DNA of 64,000 nucleotides from Scortum barcoo (lineage: Eukaryota > Chordata > Actinopteri > Centrarchiformes > Terapontidae): the NCBI GenBank assembly GCA_023238725.1, contig CM041546.1, forward strand, positions 21,770,085 through 21,834,084, given 5' to 3'. Position 1 is the stretch's first letter, and each line of letters begins with the position of its first letter. The notes beneath the pieces are model-generated. The model searched no databases. It had not been told where the DNA came from and saw nothing but the letters and a program-made list of their open reading frames with translations. The translations under genes and the position numbers were made by a program. This document shows, one piece after another, positions 52,501-62,170 of the stretch.

Positions 52501-55500
52501 GGTTAAGTGTATTGTACGAGTTGCTCCTCCTATGATTAGTGGAAACAGGTTTACATAAAAGTAACAATTACTTATTTATTTTATTAAGGAATGTTTTTTT
52601 TGTGTGTGTTTAGATATATACTCACATCCATATTGTATAAATAATTATAAATCCGTTCTTTTTTTTTCTCTTTTAGTCGCTATTTTTGAAGAAGAACATA
52701 ACCTTGTTTTACAGCATCGTTTTTTAAAGTGACCATATTTTCCTGTAATAAATCACTTTAAATTGCAATAACCCCTATGAAATCGTCTTAACAATTTTTA
52801 TTGTATAAACTGTATATATGATAGTTTAATTGGTAGATAAATAGTTATATTACCAGATACATGCCGGGTCTTTGAGCATAAACTGAAAAGGAGACTCATG
52901 ACATGAAGTGCGTGCAGGATGCTGTGGCGGTGATTGAGCACACTTCCTACTCATAATGAAAGGGAAATACGTACACCACCACTAACAACACGCTTTTTAC
53001 ACGCACGCAGAGAGTTTAACTACGCTCGAACACAAAAAGTAAATATACAAGGGAGGCCATTTTTACATGGTTTTGATCAGGTGTGAATTTGGTCCCTGTT
53101 CAGAGCCTGAGCCAGCTTGTTTGGCTCTTGATGGGTACATGTGGAAGAGGAAGTGGCTTCCTACAACTGTGATTAAACATGTGTAACTAATCAGAGACTT
53201 TGCTGCCATGGCACTGGCATGTAATTTGTTGAGTCTTATTTCAGAGAGTATGGGAGAAGGAGAGGGAGAGAGAAATAAAGAGGGAAAAGAGGAAAAAAGA
53301 AAAAGTAACACTGGGAATTTCTTCACTGAATGGCAATATTTTGTGTTTTAAAAGTCGACACAATTTGAAGTTATAGACAGTCATATTTTGGCTGCACATT
53401 TTTTGAATGGTCTAATTAACAGGGAATAATGTAGGAAATGTGTAAGAGCAATAGATTCAACAGATCTCTGCACTTTCTTTTGACAGCTCAATTTATTTGA
53501 CGGCATAACAAAACCGTATCCCAGTATGGAGTCCCTTGCTTAGATTCATGGCTTAGATACTACCTTTGCAATGCTAAATGAAAAGGCCCAGGCATTTGAA
53601 ATGCAGGTGGAAATGACTGGGCTTGATAGCAGAGGGGAATCCTAATGGGGCCATCAAAGTCCTGATTTGTACCCAACAGATGAGGCTGCTGTGAATTGTA
53701 TGAAATATTGGAAATCAATAGGTTCTATGGAATTTCATTAAGCGGCAGTATCCACAATTGATAGCCCCTCATAATTTGATGGATTGCACAAAGAAAATTA
53801 TTAGCTGGCTCTATGGAGAGAGTGTGAATGCACAAACCTGGGTCTCGAGAATTGGTGAACTAGGGCAATTTGTTCAGAGTAAAAAAATAAAAAGAATATT
53901 GATTTTGGTTATGTTAAAAGAGAGAAAAAAATCAAAGGTTAAATCTTTGCAGCACTGCACTGCAAAATATGTGTGGATACTTTATTGATTATTTATTCAT
54001 TAATTCTTCTTTTTTCTGCTCCCTCCTCCCTCCTTTCCTTCCCCCCTCCACTCCTCTGACCCTTTCCCCTCCCTCCAGCCCGAGGTGAAGTGCTGGATGA
54101 TGCCGACAGTGGGAATGAGAGCCGCAGCGGCAGTGAGGAGACCCATGTATGTGAGAAGTGTTGCGCTGAATTCTTCAAGTGGTCAGACTTCTGTGAACAT
54201 TTAAAGAACTGCACCAAAAACCCTCTGGTGCTCATAGTGAATGACAATGAGGACACACCTAACCCCTCCCAAGAGTACCCTACAGAGCCCTCCCCTGTAC
54301 CCAGCTGCCCTAGTGAGCAGGCTGACAGCGAGGACCCCAGGGAGGGCAACCACAGTCCTGCTGGTGAGGGGGATGACATCCCAGAGACAGCAACCCTAAA
54401 TGGAGTCAATGTCCTAGAGAAGGAGGACGAGCAGATGGAGCTAGAGTTTTCCCCTGAAAAAAACATGGATCCTGAAGAGAGAGATATGACATCCCCTGAG
54501 CCAGACGGCTCCCTACCTCAGCTCAATGATGTCGTCCCCTCCACTGTTACAAGCTACACCATGCCAAGCACCAATGTTACCTTGGAGACCCTGCATGGCA
54601 CCCGAGTTGCAGTTGCCCAGTTTTCACAGAGTGTAAGGGCGGCAGCAGGCAGTGGGGTTTCCACCATGGCTATTCCCATGATCCTGGACCAGCTGATGGC
54701 CCTCCAGCAGCAGCAGATACACCAGCTGCAGCTGATAGAACAAATACGCAGTCAGGTGGCTTTGATGAACAGACAGTCTGCCTCACAGCCTGCTCTCAGC
54801 CACCATCACAGCAATGCTGCTGGAAACCAGGGGCCGGTTTCCTCCTGTGTCCCGCCTGTTGCAAGTCAGCTTCAAATACACAACTTCATCACTCCCCCTG
54901 TCCATCAGCTGCCTGTTAGGTTGCCAGCCACTCTAAATGGTCAAGGCCCTTCACCCCTGACCTCAGCAATAGAAGGGCCTCTCTCTCAAACACCACAAAG
55001 TGGCAGTCAGCAGTCTAACTCTTCTATCCCCAACACATCCTCAAATAACTCAGTGTTTTCCCCACCAAGTGGTACTGGATTGTCATCTCTGCTCCCCTCC
55101 TGCTCATCCTCAGTCACAAACAACAACATTAGCACTAGTAACAGTGTAACAGGAGGTGGTGGCATCAACAGCAGCTCAGCACTTCCCAGGAACTCTACCA
55201 CCCCTCCCTCACTTAGTCACAGCAGCCTCCTGAGCTCTGCCTCCAGTCTACCACTGATACCTCACAGCTCATCCAGTAGCGTAATCTTCCCCAACCCACT
55301 GGCCAGCATAGCAGCCACGGCCAACGCGCTTGACCCCCTCTCTGCTCTGATGAAGCACCGCAAGGGGAAGCCCCCAAATGTGTCTGTGTTTGACACCAAG
55401 CCCAGCTCCGAGGACCCCTTCTTCAAGCATAAGTGTCGGTTCTGTGCCAAGGTGTTTGGCAGTGATAGCGCCCTACAGATCCACCTGCGTTCCCACACTG

Positions 55501-58500
55501 GAGAGAGGCCCTACAAATGCAACATATGTGGCAACCGTTTCTCTACAAAGGGAAATCTGAAAGTTCACTTCCAGAGGCACAAAGAGAAATACCCACATAT
55601 TCAGATGAACCCCTATCCTGTTCCAGAGTACCTGGATAATGTGCCCACAAGCTCAGGCATCCCATATGGAATGTCTTTGCCCCCAGAAAAACCTGTAACC
55701 ACCTGGCTTGATAGCAAACCTGTCCTCCCTACAGTTCCCACCTCTGTGGGGCTCCAGCTGCCTCCCACGCTGCCGAGTATGATTGGAGGTTTTGGTGAGT
55801 CTCCGAGCCTCACTCCGCTCAACAGGTCACCTCAGAGGCCATCTCCACCATCGAGCGAGTGTGCATCTTTGTCCCCTAATATCATCACCGACTCTGGCAT
55901 GACCACTACTTCACCCTCCCCAAAACCAAGCCTAGGGAGTGATGCACCTCCTCTCTTGAAACCTGAAGGTGTTCTGCTGCCCCCAAGCTGCTCTACTAGG
56001 CCAGGAGAAACCACCACCACCACAACCACAGTAACTCAAGTGGTCCTTTCCACTACCCTCACCTCCACCACATCGTCCAGTAGTGGCCAAGTCACTGAAC
56101 CCATCACTAGTCCCAACTCTTCTTCGAACCCTATCTCCCATCCTGTCCTTCCCATGCTCTCTGACCAGTTTAAGGCCAAGTTTCCTTTTGGTGGCCTCCT
56201 AGACTCTATGCAAACCTCAGAGACATCAAAGTTGCAGCAGCTTGTCGAAAATATTGACAAGAAGATGACTGACCCAAACCAGTGTGTTATCTGTCATCGT
56301 GTTCTGAGCTGCCAGAGTGCACTCAAGATGCACTACCGCATCCACACTGGCGAGAGGCCTTTCAAATGCAAGATTTGTGGCCGGGCATTCACCACCAAGG
56401 GGAACCTGAAAACACACTTTGGTGTCCATAGATCCAAACCCCCACTTAGGGTCCAGCATTCCTGCCCTATATGTCAGAAGAAGTTCACCAATGCCGTTGT
56501 GCTGCAGCAGCATATCCGTATGCACATGGGAGGGCAGATCCCCAACACACCTGTTCCTGAAAGCCTGCAGGAGATGGACACTGACCTCTCCTTTGATGAG
56601 AAGAGCTTAGATGCAATGAGTAATTATGATGATGACCTTCTGGATGAAATGGAGCAGGCTATGGAAGATGAAGCTGACTTAAAAGAGGGAGAGGTGGACT
56701 TATCTAAACCTTATTCACCTGGGAGCTCCCCACCAACTTCCATCATCTCCAGCATTGCTGCAATGGAGAACCAGATGAAGATGATCGACTCCACTGCCAA
56801 CATGACACGTGCATTTGGTCAAAAGCTTACGCAGAATGGCAGCAGCTTTGGAGGAGAGACTGATTGCTTTGCCACTGATTCCCTGTCTGCAGCGGGGGAT
56901 GCTGAAGGTCAAAGCTTGGGGAGTCCTGCTTTGTCTGAGTCCTCTGGCTCTATGCAGCATTTGTCCCCAGCTCACAGCCATTCTGAGAGCCAGCGATCCA
57001 AGTCCCCAGCTACACTTAACAATAATAACAACAGCAGTGCCATGACAGCAGAGGAGGGCCAGGAGAACAATACAGCTGGCTTGGCAACAGTGAAGTCGGA
57101 AAAATCAGAGACCCCATCTCCGCTTTCTGCAACTGAAGGCACCGGGGCCCTTGACCTGACTGCCACTCAACCTGGCAGGCACTTTATCAAGGAGGAGAGC
57201 CACTTCAACATGCTTTTTCTAAATCGAGATCGAGGTGTGTATATTAAAACATAATGCATTATGTAAAGTGATTAAATATCTACACAGATGTAACGGACAG
57301 TTATTACTAATACATTGCTGCACTGTATAAATTGACAAAGTTATATGTTGATATATATGAGAAAAATATAATATGATAATATATGATATAATGAGGTATC
57401 AGTCACATGTTGTACAAACTGAAAAGTTAACAAATATACTATTACAGGCTTCAGTGGGGAAGTGTGATTTGTATGTTTTCAAGCAGCCATATGGGGTAAA
57501 GTACTTTTTAAAATTTTTTTTCACATTCTAATATTAATTTGACCTCTCCTTTTTCAGGACTGAGCACTCCTAATTTGGCCAGCACTGCATCAAACATGAT
57601 CAAAATGGAAATGAATGGACATGGTAAGTCACTGTCTCTGAGTGACAACTCTCACCTACCTGTGGGAATCCAGGTTCCCGCTGCAACACCGCAGAGCACC
57701 ATGAGCCCCAGCATCAACCCGATGTTGGCTCCCCCACCTCCACGACGCACTCCTAAGCAGCACAACTGCCACTCGTGCGGGAAGAATTTTTCCTCAGCCA
57801 GTGCCCTGCAGATTCATGAACGTACACACACTGGGGAAAAACCTTTTGCCTGCTCCATATGTGGAAGGGCCTTCACCACAAAGGGCAATCTAAAGGTATG
57901 AGCCAGTTGAATATGTCATCAGTTGCAATGTTACATAAATGGGGTCATTCTGATGCATATCCGTGTAAAATATAACACTATAACTATTGTAGAGATCTAT
58001 GGAACTGTTTCTTAATGCACCCTAATATGAAATTTGAATGGATGTTATATATGCCTCGGATGTAGGATTTGTGACTTTCGATGACACATTTATGATATAT
58101 TTTTTTGTTTTTTTATTTTCTTGCTAATTTTAGGTTCACATGGGAACACACATGTGGAACAATGCTCCAGCCCGAAGGGGTCGGCGACTGTCTGTGGAGA
58201 ATCCCATGGCCCTGCTGGGCGGGGATGCCATGAAGTTCAGCGAGATGTTCCAGAAGGATCTGGCGGCTCGGGCCATGAATGTCGACCCGGGCTTCTGGAA
58301 CCAGTACGCAGCTGCCATCACCAACGGGTTGGCCATGAAGAACAATGAGATCTCTGTGATCCAGAACGGAGGTATCACCCAGCTGCCTGTCAGCCTAGGT
58401 GGTGCTGGAATCACTTCATTGGGAGCCATGCCGGGAGGAATAGACCGTGTTCACACCGGCAGCAGCCCTCCCATGACGGGTATGGAGAAGGCTGGTCTGG

Positions 58501-58565
58501 ATGTCGGGGCCAGCCGCCCCTTCTCCAGATTTATGGAGGAGAACAAAGAGATTGGGATCAATTAA
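45001..58565 (+). CDS. sall3: Sall3 spalt-like zinc-finger factor, four exons
   Basis: Spalt-family nuclear transcription factor, a sequence-specific repressor acting in limb/fin, neural and sensory development in vertebrates (family knowledge). Coding exons are 45001-45082, 54079-57234, 57558-57895 and 58134-58565. All introns are GT-AG with phases 1, 1 and 0. The product is 1335 residues; human SALL3 is about 1300. Domains in order: NuRD-recruiting N-terminus; C2HC finger (residues 52-72); glutamine-rich segment (about 235-260); C2H2 doublet (480-528); C2H2 triplet (763-843); C2H2 doublet (1150-1198). SALL3 rather than SALL1/4 is shown by MKHRKGKPPNVSVF, TTWLDSKPVLPTVPTSVG, RLSVENPMALLGGD and the C-terminus KEIGIN. 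The start codon has A at -3 and gives the family's invariant N-terminus. Unusually, the doublet normally between triplet and last doublet is missing. The a/b paralogue is unresolved. Confidence 0.95.
46562..46650. repeat. Compound CA microsatellite
   Basis: CA runs at 46562-46584, around 46592-46603 and 46614-46650, interrupted by ccagtct and tctctctgt. Lies in sall3 intron 1. Confidence 0.9.
47157..47202. repeat. Imperfect CA microsatellite
   Basis: CA repeat broken twice by single G changes, in sall3 intron 1. Confidence 0.9.
47450..47760. promoter_or_regulatory. Candidate intronic regulatory element
   Basis: A CpG-containing, high-complexity block in intron 1, 2.4 kb after exon 1. It includes gccgcctattgccgcggcgc near 47465, gttattgatcgccggcc near 47500 and aaatcattgcatataatg near 47521 (POU/homeodomain-like). 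Its composition is unlike the A/T-rich intron around it. Enhancer function is inferred. Confidence 0.35.
49514..49546. repeat. (CA)16 microsatellite
   Basis: Perfect CA run in sall3 intron 1, just upstream of a GC-balanced segment. Confidence 0.9.
54079..57234 (+). CDS. sall3: sall3 exon 2: main zinc-finger exon
   Basis: Encodes residues 28 (shared codon) to 1079, plus the first base of codon 1080. The C2HC finger uses Cys52, Cys55, His68 and Cys72 (CEKCCAEFFKWSDF). The glutamine-rich helix LQQQQIHQLQLIEQIRSQV supports SALL homo- and heterodimerisation in the family. The first doublet (CRFCAKVFGSDSALQIHLRSH and CNICGNRFSTKGNLKVH) is at 480-528, genome 55434-55580. The triplet (CVICHRVLSCQSALKMH, CKICGRAFTTKGNLKTH, CPICQKKFTNAVVLQQH) is at 763-843, genome 56283-56525. 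The TGERPF/TGERPY linkers are intact. Between fingers are long Ser/Thr/Pro/Asn-rich stretches, including a Thr run near 56008-56032. The exon ends FLNRDRG at donor cgag|gtgtgt. In human SALL3 a further finger pair would follow here. Confidence 0.95.
57235..57557 (+). other. sall3: sall3 intron 2 (323 bp)
   Basis: Runs from gtgtgt to a ttttttcag-type acceptor and is strongly A/T rich. It carries no zinc-finger-like codons on either strand, although it lies exactly where other SALL genes encode the third C2H2 doublet. If retained, translation adds five residues (VYIKT after Gly) and stops at 57252-57254. Confidence 0.9.
57558..57895 (+). CDS. sall3: sall3 exon 3: start of last doublet
   Basis: Starts with two bases completing Gly1080 and continues LSTPNLASTASNMIKMEMNG, matching the human SALL3 segment with TMIKMEVNGHGK. 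RRTPKQHNC leads into finger CHSCGKNFSSASALQIHERTH, linker TGEKPFA and the beginning of the next finger, CSICGRAFTTKGNLK, ending in phase 0 at aag|gtatga. The finger is completed by exon 4, so correct splicing is required for a working C-terminal doublet. This doublet in SALL proteins binds A/T-rich DNA (known for SALL1/SALL4). Confidence 0.93.
57896..58133 (+). other. sall3: sall3 intron 3 (238 bp)
   Basis: Short A/T-rich intron, gtatga to tttttag-type acceptor, interrupting the second finger of the last doublet between Lys1192 and Val1193. Confidence 0.9.
58134..58565 (+). CDS. sall3: sall3 exon 4: C-terminal tail
   Basis: Begins VHMGTHMWNNAPARRGRRLS, which completes the last C2H2 finger (His1194, His1198) and adds a basic stretch that is a plausible nuclear-localisation signal. 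Then follow the SALL3-type NPMALLGGDAMKFSEMFQKD, WNQYAAAITNGLAMKNNEIS and the terminal KEIGIN, ending at taa (58563-58565). The near-identity to human SALL3 in this tail is the clearest support for orthology to SALL3 rather than SALL1. Confidence 0.95.
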   Translation, partial: VHMGTHMWNNAPARRGRRLSVENPMALLGGDAMKFSEMFQKDLAARAMNVDPGFWNQYAAAITNGLAMKNNEISVIQNGGITQLPVSLGGAGITSLGAMPGGIDRVHTGSSPPMTGMEKAGLDVGASRPFSRFMEENKEIGIN

Positions 58566-59305
58566 AAAGACTTCTTCTGTATTATTCCAAGGTAGGCGTT
58601 TGGCAAAGACTAAGAGTCTAACAACAAGGAAAGAAACTGCTGATCCAGTCTGAACTCATGCGTACTATATTATGTACAGATTAAATATTTTTGTTTGGTT
58701 TTGAAAATATAGTATTTAGTATTGATTAGAGGTCTTTGCCTTTCACCCATTCCCTCCTCACTTGATATTTCGCCTATACGAAGAATACTTTGTCTCTTGT
58801 TTGAGAATATGTCGTCTTGCAAGATTTGCATGGTACTTATTGGTTTTTATCAGTATGTTTGACTGCTTTTATGAATTCCTTTGAAAACCGGGATCCTGCC
58901 TCATTTATTATGGGCAAGCATCTTATCTGGACAGGACTGAAACAGAAAAGAACAGATATTTGTTTAAAGACAGTCTGGCCTTTGTCTGGCAACCTTGTTT
59001 ATGATTGCTCTTTTAAATATAAAGGGGCCTTGGACAGACTGAAGAAAAGACTGAAGTATAGTGTTTCTGTGCTCGCCTGATATTTTTTTTTTCTCATGAA
59101 CTAGAAAACTTGAAAAAAATAATGTTTGAACTATTTTAATCTTTACATTTAGTCTCCCAGCATTGTCTTATAATATTGTCCTGTGTCTTTAGTATTTATG
59201 ATATTGACAAAAAAGCGGGTATACAAAAATATATTTAATGGCCCAAGCATTTTATTGATCCATTTTTTTTCTAAACTGCAGGCTTCACTGATGAATATCT
59301 CTTTC

Positions 59306-59311
59306 AATAAA
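59306..59311 (+). terminator. sall3: Possible proximal poly(A) signal
   Basis: Canonical aataaa hexamer in the 3' UTR. Only weak GT-rich sequence follows, so use is uncertain. Confidence 0.4.
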
Positions 59312-59777
59312 GACAATATGTCGATCGAGTTGAACAACAGAGAAAATGGTAGATTTTATTTGGATATCTGTTGAGACCATGTGTATGTAGTTACACGGTA
59401 AAGAGGCTAGAGATATCCGAAGCTGCTATGACCACAACCCTGCTTTTAACCTTTGTAAAAAGAAAAAAGAAGTGATCCTTTTGAAGAAATATCTATGTAT
59501 AGAAATACAGACAAATCTAAAACAGGTATGCATATTTTGTATCACATAAAAATAGACATCATGAGTTGAGAGTATTTGTCATGTTTGTGAATGCACTTTT
59601 TAAAAACAAGACGTTTTGTCTGTGAGTTACCGTTAACCTTTTGACTGAGCTATCTATCACATGCTGTTTTCATTGTTTTCAGCGTACCACTCCTACAATT
59701 TGCAGAGTCGGTTCTCTGTTATTGCATCTGTGCTACTTGTCAGAGTGCAAACTCATCACTCAATCAAAACCTTCTTA

Positions 59778-59805
59778 AATAAAAAAAGAGAACAGGTGTG
59801 TGTTT
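59778..59805 (+). terminator. sall3: Likely main poly(A) signal
   Basis: aataaa at 59778-59783, followed 12-20 nt later by a GT-rich element (aggtgtgtgtttg, 59793-59805). This is the classical hexamer plus downstream-element arrangement. Confidence 0.65.
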
Positions 59806-61529
59806 GAATGGTTTCCTTATCTGCATCATGTCTTCCCTTTCTCGGTCACCCGTTTATTTCCATAAATTAGAATTGAAATAACAGATACATATGACCAAAT
59901 CAATGACAAGGTCACTTCATTATCATTATTATTGTTATTTAAATGTAGCCATTTTTCCCCCAACATGTAGCAATATTTTGGAGCTGAAAACTTTAAGGAG
60001 TAAGAACATATATCTTGTTTAGAAGTATGGACCTAATTGACCACTTTATTGTCTAAGTGATTGTAAAAAAAAATAAATGGTAAATTTATTTTATAGATAT
60101 TATAACAGTTGTTTTTATTAAGTATTAATACAATGTTTTAATTTGTAAGAAATTAGCTGTTATTCAGAATTAGGTGGTTTTGCTAATTGCTCCAAAATTT
60201 TTGGTCTTATTACTTTTCTACACAGTTCTCAGTTCATCAAAAAAAACCCATCAAAAATCATTTCCTATCTGCTTTTTTTTGTTTTTTTGTTTCTTTTTAT
60301 TTTATGGGGTGTTTTTTAAATTTGGGGAAAATTGTTGAATAATTTGTATTGACTTACTCTGTGTGTGTGTGTGTGTGCATGTGTGTGTGTGTGCTCTTCT
60401 GTATAGACCAATCTATACATTAGTGAAAATAAAAAAAAAGCTGATGGTGGCCTTTCCTTACATCCCGGAATCCAGCGATCTGCACATGTAATTAAACACA
60501 TCCGAACCATATCAATATATTCCTAAGTAAGACACAAGAGCCCTGCAGGAATTTGAACAAAATGTAATAAATGTACGAAATCGTATAAAATCTTATAAAA
60601 AAGTGAAAAATAATAGTTCTAAAATACACTCATGACATCTTTCCCGGTAAAAGTCGTTATCCTTAATGGATTTTATTTATTAAATATAATACAATCCCAA
60701 AAACAAAAACTGCTTCCTGTACATTTTCTATTGTTGTTTTTTGCAGAATCATAATCCTAATTAAATTTCCATATCATAATACTACAAATAATGAATGAAT
60801 ACATGGCAAAAATTAGTGTTCAGCTGTCTATGTGTATAAAATTCATGACAAGTCAAAACCATAATAACCTTAAACTGGACATTACTGCTGTGTAATAGCA
60901 CAGAACACAACTGCTGTAGCAGTGTAGACGTGTGAGACAGTGCTGTGTCTGGGTAGTGGCGTATGCTGTGTGGGAGTCAGTGAAATCATCACGTGTGTGT
61001 GTGTGTGAATGGTTAAACCACGGTGGCCTCCTCCCAGCATTCAACCCTTCTGGTGCCGCACTTGACACATGGTCCACATGTGTGCGAACACACACACACA
61101 ATCTCACACTCCCACACAAATACCCATGTTCTCACTTTCTCCATCACAAAAAAAAGACAAAACAGAATCACACTAAAGATTCTGAGAGATGGAGGGAAAA
61201 AAATCCCCGCTGTGAACAGCGTGCAGCTTCATCAGGTGCAAGATGAAATGCTAACTTTAATCACTGAGAACAAAAGAGTTTTTCCATGCTTATCTGTGGC
61301 AACTGGACTGGCAGATGTGATTCACTTGACTATAGCCTTGATCCTGAATTCCTCATTATAGGAAGTAAGATTACCATGACTTTAAACTCATTTTCGAGTC
61401 AGCCTGTAGAACAGGGCAATAAATCATTCTTGGAGGAAAAATAAAATCATTAAAGCAACTCAACAAAAAACTAAGATCTGATTTCCAAATGTCCTTCTGT
61501 GCTCATCCATCGTGTCAATTTAAATGACT
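59806..61529. other. Downstream intergenic DNA, no gene seen
   Basis: Very A/T-rich spacer with T-rich tracts near 60272-60303 and TG repeats at 60360-60393, around 60993-61006 and CA around 61088-61102. No coding exon or RNA gene is recognised. Confidence 0.5.
60360..60393. repeat. Interrupted TG microsatellite
   Basis: TG run with one cat interruption. Confidence 0.9.
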
Positions 61530-62170
61530 GCCTGCTGGGTTTCCACCAGGTGCTTCTTCTCAGACATGATGATTACCTGAGCTGCTAATGTAATGATAAA
61601 TAGAGAAACATGCATTATCAGGGCAATCGTGTCTAGCATGACTCTTATTGCAAAGCCAGTAGGCCAACCGGCACATTATCCACTGCAGCGGGAGTGATGA
61701 TTGGTCCGTCAAAGTCCAGCTTACATCAGCTTTCAGCACTGAGCCCTAAGAGTTTATTTTTGTGTTATTTTTCTCCTGACTTCCACACACACTTATTACT
61801 TTTTATGTTGATGAATCGGTGTTAAGTGCCCTCGGGAGCTCTGCGGGTTGATTCAGTAATGCCTGCTGCCGTTTGTAAGCCCATTGTTTGACATTGCACT
61901 GTCAGCTGATCATGCAGGCTTAGTCAGAGGAATTGTCAAGTAATGAAGAAATTTCATACGAACTGTTTTCCTCTATGAGGGCGCTTATTTTGCTCATATT
62001 TGAGGGGAAACAAAAGACATTCCACTCGCTCTTGGACTCATGCGCTCTAATTTAGCAAATGATTTTGCAGGCAGCCAGTATACGTGCATGTAAAGACTGT
62101 TGTCTGACACTCTAAATGGCGATTCTCCTCAAATTTATAATATAATTCAATAGGCTGTTTTGGTTCATAG
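61530..62170. promoter_or_regulatory. Candidate downstream regulatory element
   Basis: High-complexity block about 2 kb beyond the sall3 poly(A) signal. It has gatgattacctgagctgctaatgtaatgataaat near 61569 (homeodomain cores), catgcattatcagggcaatc near 61611, cagctgatcatgcag near 61903 and few repeats. Composition resembles the upstream candidates. Enhancer role and target are inferred. Confidence 0.35.

Larger units (their letters stand above)
45083..54078 (+). other. sall3: sall3 intron 1 (9.0 kb)
   Basis: Begins gtgagt and ends in a strong polypyrimidine tract and acceptor (ccctccctccag). It holds several CA/TG microsatellites and T tracts. Balanced, high-complexity blocks at about 47450-47760, 50560-50760, 52100-52420 and 53490-53760 may be intronic enhancers; for instance gatgattaattaagtaac near 52168 and ctaatgagtcactgtaattgg near 52256. 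No further exon is recognised within it. Confidence 0.85.
58566..59805 (+). other. sall3: sall3 3' UTR
   Basis: A/T-rich sequence after the stop codon with no continuing frame. A first aataaa is at 59306-59311 and a second, with a better downstream element, at 59778-59783. Two poly(A) sites would give UTRs of about 0.76 and 1.24 kb. Confidence 0.7.

Noticed and set aside
54090..57254. Treating the large exon as a stand-alone gene starting at 54090
   Set aside because: That codon is GTG inside the exon. A consensus acceptor at 54077-54078 and the phase-1 join to 45001-45082 restore the true SALL start.
54079..58565. Assignment as sall1 or sall4
   Set aside because: Linker and tail sequences (KPVLPTVPTSVG, SVENPMALLGGD, KEIGIN) match SALL3; SALL1 has different residues at these places and SALL4 is shorter.
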